From NCBI GenBank assembly GCA_014904845.1, contig MU119395.1, positions 42,506 through 106,505 of the forward strand: 64,000 nt of DNA, written 5' to 3'. Each line of letters begins with the position of its first letter. Positions within the stretch are counted from its first letter, which is position 1. Under the pieces are notes generated by a model that was given only the letters and a program-made list of their open reading frames with translations, did not search any database and was not told where the DNA came from. Positions 9,255 through 20,390 of the stretch are shown here, in pieces. Source of the stretch: Acephala macrosclerotiorum (lineage: Eukaryota; Ascomycota; Leotiomycetes; Helotiales; Mollisiaceae). Made by a program: the position numbers and the translations under genes.

Positions 9255-10005
9255 CCTTGTACATTCTATGAATCTCATCCTCTAACCGCCTAAATGCCTG
9301 GTCCCTTCTCTCGCCGTAATTTGGCACCATGGACACATCGAAGATTCCGATTAAACAGTAGACTTCATCTTCTTCAATAGTAGTATTGCAATGCTCTGCC
9401 CAAAATCTTCGCTTTTTGATACTAAAATCTGACAATGCATTACCTCGAAGAGCTTTATTTGCAATGCCAGTAATTTCGTATATCTCAGATTCAAGCGACA
9501 ACTTGCTCCCAAGTCGCTCACCATCCGAACTAAAGAAATCAACCAGCCTTAATGCAATGAGCTCTTGAAGCGTCCAGCCTCGAGTAAACCAACGACTTTT
9601 CCTAAAGGCTTCCTCCCATGCCCTCTGATCATCTAATCCGATGTCGGGCTTCGAGACATCCGAAAGGTAGACGTAGCAGCGTGCAGCGTTTTGATACCAC
9701 CGAAACATGGAATTGATCGCCGTGCCGAGCTCGACCGCATTCTTCTTATTAATACAGCAAGTATCTACCCAGAAGTATTCAAGCCCATCTACTGCGACCT
9801 GCTTCGCGCAGAACTGTATCTTCCTCCATCCAACCTTGTTCACAGTCTTGCTCTTGTCCTTGCCCTTCTTCAAGTCTTGATAAATGACCTCCTCTTCTCC
9901 CCAGGTATGAGAGAGTATTGCGTAGGCAAGGACTTCGCCGCTGGTAGGTTCGCGAAAGACGATCTCGCCATCGGGTTTGTGTTGCAAGAGGCGTATAAGA
10001 GACAT
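9255..10005 (-). CDS. Exon 1: HET domain
   Basis: Exon 1 encodes about 250 residues from ATG at 10005. All three conserved HET blocks are present: AYAILSHTWG at residues 27-36, WVDTCCIN at 79-86, and RWFTRGWTLQELI at 138-150, followed by DEVYCLIGIFDVSM. The start is supported by the usual short distance (about 26 residues) between the N-terminus and the first block. HET domains trigger cell death when non-self is recognised during hyphal fusion in Pezizomycotina (family knowledge). The exon has no frameshift or stop until position 9238-9240, where the frame closes unless an intron is spliced at about 9254. Base composition is normal and no RIP-type damage is obvious. Downstream it joins the NB-ARC exon. 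Confidence 0.9.
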
Positions 10006-10790
10006 GCTAGAGGGTTAAAAGCGATCGCAAGCGAGACTCGTATCAATAACTCGGCAAACTGGTGCAAGCACTGAGATTTGAAGGTCGAGACGTTGAAGAA
10101 CTGAGCGTGAGAACAGTGTGTAGTCGTTGTCGTCGGCGTCACGCACGAGGCTGTATTGTGGCGTAACCTGGCCAGCCACTTGCATGGCGAAGGCAGACAA
10201 AACACGAAGGACGCTTCATTTTGTTGGGAACCTTACAAACTAACTTACGGACTGGATTCTAGGACAAGTTGTCCGCTAGAGTTGAGATGCCGGCTTCTAC
10301 AAAGTTGAAGAGCAGTAAGATGCTGTAGGTGGGAATTAAGGCGACGGGACGGTTATGAAGGCATCCAAACTGCCAAGGTCGCTCGCTGAAAGAGGGACTG
10401 TTTGCTCTTCTCGGAGGATGTCGGGAAACGGGAATTTCCCGGCATGATCCGCCCTAACTCAGCGACACGCCTCGCATACACAGATTAGCAGCCACAGGTA
10501 TTACATTATTAATACTGTATAATATATCTTTTACCGAGATTACTGTAACCACGACGCAGCTAGCCAGGGTCCTTGCTCGCTTGATTGGAGGAGGTATCAG
10601 TCCATGTGGCAACGTCGTATGACAGGGTACGCCGTGGTCGCCACAAAAGTGGCAATAGCATTTTCGTGTTATTATAGAACTTGGATATCCATATTTAATC
10701 GTTCTATGTGTTTAAATAGTGGAAAAAGTGTAATAGTAGTGTTACAAGTCGAGGGATTCTATTATAGAGTAAAAAAAAACTCTTTGTAAA
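10006..10790. other. Upstream region of the HET gene, up to the AT-tract border
   Basis: This is the presumed promoter and 5' leader of the HET-NB-ARC-TPR gene, with normal composition to about 10.66 kb. No convincing TATA or CAAT arrangement could be assigned. Short overlapping frames on both strands lack motifs. Composition turns AT-rich abruptly between about 10.66 and 10.79 kb. Confidence 0.5.
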
Positions 10791-13700
10791 TTTAAAAAGC
10801 GATGACGATACGATAATAATTTTCGGAATTAGTGGATTAAAAGTGTTCGAGGGAGGTATGTTATGTAATTAAAATGAAAATGAATAGAAATTTTAATATG
10901 TTCATAGATTTTGAATCGTTTGAATTTGAAGTACTTACGTTTTGTCTCGTTACGAGATACGTTTTAGTACGTAGAAATAGACGTTATAAAAATATCGATT
11001 AATATTTATTGATTTTTTTGTTTTTTTATTGATAATTATAATTCTTGTTAGATTCTATCGATTTTTTTAATTTGTTTGTAATACGCATTAGATTTTAAAT
11101 ATTTTAATTAATAAAATAAATTATATTTCACTTAAAGAAAAAAGTGTTTAAATTTTAATATAATTATAGAAATAAATAAAAAGAATAAATATTAGTATAA
11201 ATCGAATATTTTAAATATTATACTTATAAAATTCTGTTAATTTAATGTTTTTAATAATCAATTATTAGATCAAAAAAGCGATACGTAAAATTATTTTTAT
11301 ACGATTTTTAAAGATTGAAATATTGTTATAATATAATCAAAAAAGTAAAAAATCGTGAATAAAAATAAAATTTGTAAATATAAAAAAATATAAAATATAA
11401 ATAGATTAAAATTATTGTTTATATAATAATTAGATTGTTATATTGTTTTTATTGAATTTTAATTTATTATTAAATGTATTTTTTTATAAATAAATTCGTA
11501 TAATTATTTCTTTAATTACTTTTAATTTATTTATTATATTGAAAACGAAATTTAAAATTATTTTTAAAAATTATTTCAATTTTGTATTTTTGATTGTATT
11601 GAATTTAAGTTTTCTATTTTTTTGCAATTAATTAGTGTGTAATAAAATTGTTATTATTAGTTTTGAGAAAATACTTTTTTTATATTTCTATTGCAAATTC
11701 TAATAAAAAATCGCTATTTTGTAAAATTTTAATTTGAAAAACGTATATTCTTTTAAATATATATAAAGTATTTTTGTTAATATAGTACGTTATTAATATT
11801 TCGAAGTTGCGTCGTTCGATATATACAATATTTAATTAATTATAATATCGTTTTATAATAATTTTCGTTTTGAGACGTTTTATACGTTGAAATATTTCGA
11901 TTGTATTTATTTTTTTATTTTCGAAAAAAATTAAAAATCAAAGAAATATAGTATTCGATTATATAATATTATTATTAATTATAATCGTAATACAAATTTT
12001 AATGAAAAAAACGACTTTGTAGATTTAAAAACGTTTATTGATAATTAAAATTTTGAAAATTTTAAAATTTTTTGTATTTATTAATTTAAAAAATTTTTAA
12101 AAAATTTTATATTAATATTTCGTAATAATAAATAATATTTGAATCGGATTACAAATTAATATATTTTGTATTGTTTATTGAAATTTTTTGATATTGATAG
12201 AAATAATTAAAAAAATAATCGTAATATTTTTGTAAGAGTAAATCGAATTTTCTGAAATAGAGATTGATTTATATAATTAGTAAACGATAGTATTAATAAT
12301 GAATTTCAAATATTGTATAATACTTTGATAATATATTAATATTTTTTAATGTGAAATTTAAACGATATTTATAATAACAAAAAAAAACGTTATTTTAATT
12401 AAATAAATAATTTAAAATATTAATACTTTATTAAATTTGAATAATTATTTTCGAAATCAATAAATTATATAATCAAGAGATTAATTAGAATTAAAATAAA
12501 AATTGAATTTTTATTCGAAAAATATTATTCAAAGAGAAAAAAATTTATATATATAATAAAACGAAAAAATCAATACGTATGAAAAACTATATACGAATTA
12601 AAATAGTATTTACGCGAATTGTAATTTTCTAAAAATAAAATATAAATTGAGAATAATATAATATTTATTTTTTTATCGACGTACGTTTTTTTGTAATTGA
12701 AAATATTATCAAATAAAACTCAAAAAAACGAAGTATGATTTATATTTATAGTTTAGTAAATTTTCGTGAGACTATAAATACTATTTTTATTAGAAAACGA
12801 TTTAAATTAAATTTTTTTAAATTTTTTTATTTTATTAGAAATAATCACGTATAATTTCTATTGATTTTATATCGTTGATATTACGTTCAAAGTTTTCGTT
12901 TGTTTCAATTGCGAATTTCAAATGAGATAAAATTATTTGAATTTTTTTTTAAAGAATTAAAATATAAATCGTAAAAATAAAATTTTTAATTTGAAAATAA
13001 TACGAAAATAAATATTTTATTTTTGAGAACAAATAATAAATTGAGTTTATTTGATGATTATTTAACGGTTTTTGTACTAGAGATTTAAAACTATTTTTAC
13101 TATATATTAGTAGACTTTGAAATGTCGTAGTTTTTTTTAGAAAGTATTTTTATACGCTTTTTTTTTGATTTAAATTTAAAATATTATATTTGATTTTGAA
13201 ATATATTTTATTTGCAATAGTATTATCGATTTGTTTTACGCGATTGATTGTAAAGAATATAATCCTTTGATAATATTTTAAAATTCGTAAGAAAATACAA
13301 ACGAGAGTATTTCGATTAATATTATCAATTGAACGTTATTCGAGAAAAATATTCGTTTCGTTCAAAAAAAAAAAAAAATTTTATTTCGAAATTCGCTCAA
13401 AGATCAAAAAAAATCGACTTTCGAGTTTTTTAACGATTTTATTTAATTCGTTAACGAAAATTTACAAAGTTAATAAAAACACGAAATTACTAATACATAA
13501 AGATATACTGTATAAAATAATATTTAAAAATATTCGAATAAAATTTCAATAATTAAAATTTTATTTACATTTAATAATTCGCTAATATATATATTAGTAT
13601 TATTAAACTCTAACGAAAATCGATTATTATACTATAAAAACACGTTAAATTCCAGTTTTTTCTTTATAATAAAATCGTTAAAAAAACAAAGAATTATTTA

Positions 13701-16700
13701 ATACTCGTTTTATATAAATTTCGAAAAAAATATAAATAATTTTTTTTTTCTTTTGAAATATTTAAAAATAGAAAAAAATCTCGAATTATTATTCGATATT
13801 TCTAATATTATCAATCGTAAATTCAATTATATTAAATATATTAATTATATTAAAATTCGAATTATTGAACAAAAAAAATAAAGTATTTATTTTATAGTTT
13901 ATTACCGAGATTGAACTTTAGTAAAATTGAATTACAAATTAGAAAATCGTTTTTTTTTACGTTTAACGATTTTATATTAGTTTTTTTGATTGTATCAAGT
14001 AACTTTTTAGAATTATTCGAGTTTAAAATAGTTTAATTAGAAAACGACGAATTTTTTTTGTTAAATTTATTGATATTTGTTTTGACGTAATTCGAATTAA
14101 TTTTTTGAAAATAAATCGCGTCGATTATAATTCGATTATTAATAAATAATTTAATTGAATAATTTTTTTTCATATAAAAAGCGATTTTTTAGTAGTAGTA
14201 ATAGTGTATACTTATAAAAAAAAAGAATTTTCGATTGTATTTTTTCAAATAAATTTTCGTTTTTTTTTTTTTTAATAATATAAAAAGAATTTTTTTTTAA
14301 AAAAATTGATTTTTTTTATTTTATAAAATTTCTCAATTTTAAATACAATCGATACTTCGTTAAAAACTTTTTTATTAGAGTTTAAATAGTAATAATTTAT
14401 ATGAAAATACTTTATTTTGTTGATTTGTTTTTTCTTTTTATTAAAATCATATTTAATGTATTTTGATTTGTTTATATCGATACAAGTAATGTAAAAAACC
14501 GCGTTCGATTTGAAAAAAGTTTATAAAAAATCATATGTAATTTTACATTTTTTAAGAAGTGTAGAAAAGTATTCAACAATAAATTTATAGATTTTCTTAA
14601 TAAAATCGATTAATAAATTAAAATGTTAAAACGTCGAATTATTAAAAACAGTATTGTTTTAATACGTTTTGAAATTAGAGAAATAATAGAAAAGTAGATT
14701 TTATTCGATTTAAATGTAATTAGTAATTAAATCAATTTTTATTTTCTATTGGAAAATCAAAAGTAATTATATTGAAAACTTCGTTTCTTGTAAATAAATA
14801 CTTTTAATGTTTTGTAGAATCGATTTAAAAACGTTTTACAAATTCTTAGATTTAATATCAATATAATGTATTTGTTTTATTGTTAGAATAAAAATTAAAA
14901 TTGAAATTAAAATACTTATTAATTCGCGTGCGAACTATAAAAATATATCGATTTAATTTTTTTTTTTTATTAAATAGTGTAATTGATTTTACAATTTTGT
15001 ATTTGTATATTTTTATGTTTTAATTATATAAATAGTATTAATTCTATTAAATTTGAATTTGCATATTATGAAAAACGAATATTTTATTAACGGTTTTGAA
15101 TTTAAGTTTTAAAATTCGAATTAGTAGTTTTTCGAATTTATTTTTGTTTATAGCGGCGAGCGAAAGTAGCAATTTTTGTTTAATATTAAAAGATTTAAAA
15201 ATGTTAAAAAATTGTTAAATATATTTAATAATTACAATTTGTAACTGTGATTAATTTGTCAAAAAAATTAACGAGTAAAAAATTGAAATTCCATTTAAAA
15301 TATTTTTAGAAAAAGTATAAAAGTATATATATTTCGTAGTATACGTAGAAATTATTTGTATGTTTTTAATGATTTGAATTAAGTTTTGAGTATCGTTTAA
15401 TGTAATAAAATATTTAGATACTAAAAAATTCGAACTAGTTAATAAAATAAATTATTGAATTATTTTTATTGAGATTTTCGTTACTAAAAATTCTTTATTT
15501 TATTTAAATTTATTGTTAACAAAATACGATTTATATTTCGTTGAAAGAGTATTAATTTAAAATTTCGAGTTATTTTAGATTGAATATTTTTAGATTTGAT
15601 ATTTTTTAATGTTTTTAGTAGTTTCGATTTTATTTTAATAAATTTCGATATAAATTGTTTGATATTGTAAATGGTTTTTTTTAATGATTTTTTGTACTTT
15701 AGAAAAAACGAGAAAATTTCAATTGAATTAAATTTCAATTTTAATATTTTAATAATAAATTTTTTTATTAATTTTTCAATTTTTTTAATCTCTTTTTTTT
15801 TTTTGATTTATTACAATTTGAGCGTTCTTTGTAAAAACGACGTCGCTTTTTACAGACTTAAAAACGAGACAGAAAAAGTTAATTATTATTTTATTATCAA
15901 CGAATTCGAGTTCGATTTTTTTATTTATATAATTCGATCATATAAGTATTTTATCGAGACGTATAATATAATTAGTAGTTATAATCAGAATTCGATTTTT
16001 TTGTGATTTTATATTATTAATAACATTTAAAAAATAAAATAAAAACATTTTTCTATCGATAAATTTATTTATTCGAGAAAGAGAACCAATCGTAATCTGG
16101 TATAAATTCTCGATTTCAATGTCTCGATTTGAATTGATAATGTCGATATTTTTCAAAAGAATAATATAATGATTTAAAAATTTGTCGAATAAATTTTTCA
16201 AGTTGATTTCATTGATAATAGAAAGACTAAGAATATAAATATTCAAATTAAAATAACTAGCGATAAACGAATTTAAATTCGATTTTCCAATTTTAAAAAA
16301 TTCGTATAACAAGTAATTTTATCAATAAAAAATGTTACGATTGGAATACTATTGTAAAAATATTGAATAAAAAAATTTCGTAATATTTTATAGTAATTTT
16401 CTTTTTTTATTTTCATTAAAAATAACGATTAAAATATGTTTTATTTTAAATATTGTAAATTTGATTTATTTGCTATTTTAGTGTTTATAGAAACAAATTT
16501 TATTTTGAATAAATTTTGTATATTTAGTATAGTATTCAAAGAATAGTTTTTTAAGAATTTGTGAAAATTTGTTAAAGTAGAAAATAGAGATTTTTTTTCG
16601 ATTATTGAAATTTTTAGTTTGATATTAACGTCGAAATATAAATACACGATTTTTGTATCGTATAAGAAAGCGTTTATTTTAAAGCGTGTAATATAGAGTT

Positions 16701-18162
16701 TTTTTGTTTGTATTTTTATTATTTGAAAAATCATTTTTTGAGTGATTTAATGAAAAAATTAAATCGATAATAACGAGAGAAAAGCGAGTATTTTTAGCGA
16801 AATTTTAAAAAAATGTTTATAATATGAATATATTATATATATTTTCGTAGTATCGAAAATAAATAATTAAAATTACTAATTGTCAAATAAAGTCTTATTC
16901 AAATAAAAAGAGTTTTTATTGTAATAAATTTCAAATAGTTTTTACAAGTATTGATAAATATATTTGTAATCAAATATTATTAATTTAAAGAAATATAACA
17001 AAGAAATATAAATATTTAAATCAATAGTAAAATATTTTTAAAAAGCGGTAAATATACGAGTAAAACTTGAGAATAAAAAGTCTAAAATCGAAATTTAAAT
17101 ATTCGAAAATATTTGAATTAATAAAGAAATATTTTTAATGTATTTTATTATTTTGTCGTTTTGTGAAATGATAATAGAATGTTTTCAGACAAATAATTGA
17201 TTGTTTTATATACGAAATAAATAAAATATATATCGAATAAAAAAATTTAAAAAAATAATTAGAAAAATAAATACTAAAAAAATAATAATAAAAATATTAA
17301 AAAAATTGCATTTTTATATATTCGTTTGTTATTTCGTATTATAATAAAAAAAATCGAATTTTCTTTGAATGTATTTGTAATTTATAGTCGTAGTATAATA
17401 CATTAAAATCTAAATAATTAAAATAATTTTATCGATTTTTTATATAGTAATATAAAAGAAATAAAATATTGTTAGAAAAAGAATTCGTAGTATATCGATT
17501 TTGCGATTTTCAAAAATAGAACGTTTTCGTATAGTATTATTTTTATTGTTGAAATTTTCAATTAATTAAATTAATGTTGTAAAATATCGAAATTTGTATG
17601 TAGATTTTTATTTTTAAGACGATTAACGATTTACGATTGAGATATAATATACGTTTTTAAATAATTATAATAATTTCAATTTATTATATAAATAACGCGA
17701 AAAAAATAATAATATATTGAAATAGAATATTGTAAAAGTTTTATTGATGTTTTTTATAGTTTATAAATAGAAATTTAATTTCAAACAATTGATTTTTCTT
17801 CGAATAATATTTTTAATTAAATAACGCGAAAAAATATATATTTGTAAAACGATATTAAAAAAAATATTCGTAGAATATTGATTTATTATATAACAATATT
17901 AATATATTTAATTATTTTATATAAAACATTTTAGTACAATATTTTTTTAGAAAATATATATTTAAAAAATAGTAAATTTTGTTTGTATTTTTATTATTTG
18001 AACAAAACGTAAAATAACGCGTTTTATAGTAATATACTATATAGTATTTTCGTTTTGTGAATATTTCGTTTAATATAAAATTACAATAATTTGAATTTGA
18101 ATTAATCAATAAATGTAATTTTATTAAATTGTAATTATAAATTGTAATTTTATTATAAAAAG

Positions 18163-18348
18163 ATTACAAATTGTAGTTTTTATAGAAATGTAGAGAATAT
18201 TACAAATTGTAATCTTTGTAAAAATATAGAGAATATTACAAATTGTAACTCTTGTCAATAAAGAAATTACAAGTTGTAATAATTGCAAAGATATAAAAAA
18301 ATATTACAAATTGTAGTTTTTGTTAATAAAGAAATTACAAATTGTAAT
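18163..18348. repeat. Array of palindromic ATTACAAATTGTAAT units
   Basis: Six copies of a 15-bp near-perfect palindrome start at 18163, 18199, 18235, 18266, 18303 and 18334. Spacings are 36, 36, 31, 37 and 31 bp, and the spacers resemble each other (AGAGAATATT or AATAAAGAA types). Half units precede the array at about 18127-18150. It is a minisatellite with two unit lengths. Confidence 0.8.
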
Positions 18349-20284
18349 AATCGAAAATAGAAAACGTTATTTGAAAAAATAATTAATTCGTGTTTTAGTG
18401 AACTTACGTAATTTCTATATTTTTTTAAATTTTTCGTATTACGTTTTTTTTTTTTACGTTTTCAAATAATACTTTCTTTTTCTTTTTTTATTATTACGAT
18501 ATATTTTGTTATAATACTATTAAAAAAATAAAATATAATTTTCAATTTTCAATTTGAAACGTTATTAGCAATTGACTTTAATTGATACGATTACTTGAAA
18601 TTGATTAATATTTAATTTAATTTGTAAAATTAAAAATTTAAAAAATTATCGTAAAATAATCGAAACGATTACACTTTAAATTCTTTATAAGTATTAGCGT
18701 TTTAAAACTTTTTCGTGTTTAATTTTATTTGTTTTTTTATAATTACTAGAAATCGTTAATAAATACATTTAATTATTTTAATTATTGTTTTTTAATGAAA
18801 ATAAAATATAAAAATTTGTAAACAAAACGAAATATTCGTAAAAAAAAAAAAAAAATCTTATATTTTTTTACATTAAAATAATATTTAGAAAAAACAATTA
18901 ATATTATTATACGATTACAAATCGTTATTATTTTGTTAATTCTCAAATCGATTTATTTAAATTCGATTTTATTTCAATTTTAACTTCGTAAATTTAATTA
19001 CTATTCTTAAAACAATTTATACGAGCGTTTAAATTATTATTTTAAAATTGTTATATAAAGCGATTTAGTTTATTATATTACGACAATATTAAAACTTTTA
19101 TCGAATTGAATAATTTTCTATTAAATAAAATTGAAATTTGTAAAATTTTAAAAACATTTTTTTATTTTAATATTATTCGATATTTTGAGTATATAATCGA
19201 AAATAATAAAATAACAAATTTTTGTTTTATTAAATATAGTATGAATTTGTTAAAAAAAATAATTAAAGATTTTCACTTTTTCGATATAGATTTTTGTTTA
19301 CGAAGTATTTAAAAAAGTATTTAATATTTTTACAATTTGAATTTTATTTATTGCGATCTCAATTCGATCAATATTTTGATAGATAGAAATATTTTAATTA
19401 TTGGAAACTTCGATTTTTATTAACGAAAAAAAAAAAAATTAGATTTCAAAATTGGAATAAAAGAATAAACGAATCAGGATTTCAAATTTGTAAAATTCGA
19501 GAATAATAAATATAAATTATTAAAAATTCAAAATTTTTTATTTTAAATTTATAAAATATAAATTGTTTAATGAAATTTATTATTTCAAATAAAAAATACT
19601 AAAAAATTATTAAAAAATTTTTATTTAAATTATTAGAATAATATAATTAAATTAATTTCAACGATTCAATATTTTGATTATATTCGATTTTACTTTTTTT
19701 ATTTTTATTTTATTATTTAAATTTATAATTTGAAATAAATTTAATTTTTATTAATATTTTTTAAAAAATAAATAAATTATTATATTTATTTATTTTATTA
19801 TTATTGAGTTAAGAAAAATACGTAATTAAACGAATATTTGTAAATTATTAATTTACAATCACGTTTTTTATATATATATTTAGATTTATTAATATAATAA
19901 TTTATTTTGAAATTATAATAATTTATTAGTTTTTTAATTTCAATAAAAACTATTTTAATAATAGAATTAATAATGTAATATTGTAATAATAGTACGAATA
20001 TAATAAGTGTATATATTTTCTGAAAAATTTGTATTTGTATTTTGAAATACGTTTAAAAAATTTGTATTATTATATATTTTGTAATAAAAATTTTTTATTT
20101 TAATAAATTATTTTTTAATTTTATATTTGTGAAAAAATTGTTAGTTTATTGTATTGATTTAAAAGTTTCGATTTATTGAATCGTTTTCGAATATAATTAT
20201 AGAAATAGATATTATTATTGTATATATATATACTTTATTAATTTGAATTATTTTAGTTTTGACGTATATAAAAATATAAAAAAT

Positions 20285-20390
20285 ATTACAAATTGTAGTT
20301 TTTATTAAAAGAAAAATTACAAATTGTAATTTTTATTAAAAGAAAAATTAGAAATTGTAATTATAAATCGAAATTGTAATTATAAATCGA
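20285..20390. repeat. Second array of the same palindromic unit
   Basis: Copies start at 20285, 20316 and 20347, an exact 31-bp period; the third is degenerate (TTAGAAATTG). It passes into a 19-bp tandem duplication (starts 20351 and 20370) of GAAATTGTAATTATAAATC. The core is the same as at 18163-18348. Confidence 0.78.

Larger units (their letters stand above)
1354..10005 (-). pseudogene. HET-NB-ARC-TPR (NLR-like) gene split by copia-1
   Basis: Ignoring the 5,484-bp insertion and one copy of the 5-bp target duplication, one minus-strand gene runs from ATG 10005 to the stop at 1354. Its order is HET domain, NB-ARC nucleotide-binding domain, then six TPR units. With two introns removed (9202-9254 and 8528-8574) the exons sum to 3,063 nt, exactly 1,021 codons including the stop, with no internal stop seen. 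This is the architecture of fungal NLR-like proteins linked to heterokaryon incompatibility and regulated cell death: HET is the death effector, NB-ARC the ATP/GTP switch, and TPR the likely ligand sensor. Those roles are family knowledge, not visible here. The insertion lies 11 bp into exon 3, between RNBS-B and the GLPL motif. The gene itself shows little RIP, unlike the element inside it. I am confident in the architecture and the break, and less sure of intron 1. Confidence 0.9.

Noticed and set aside
10604..10789. 61-residue plus-strand frame at the border of the AT tract
   Set aside because: No motif, straddles the composition change, and no supporting neighbour.
15484..16312. Short frames of about 84-124 residues on both strands (15484-15738, 15671-16006, 15938-16312)
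   Set aside because: They overlap each other on opposite strands and have the Asn/Ile/Lys/Phe bias expected for chance frames in AT-rich DNA. No motif.
18163..18348. CRISPR-like look of regularly spaced palindromes
   Set aside because: The spacers resemble each other, the DNA is eukaryotic and AT-rich, and there are no cas genes. A minisatellite explains it.
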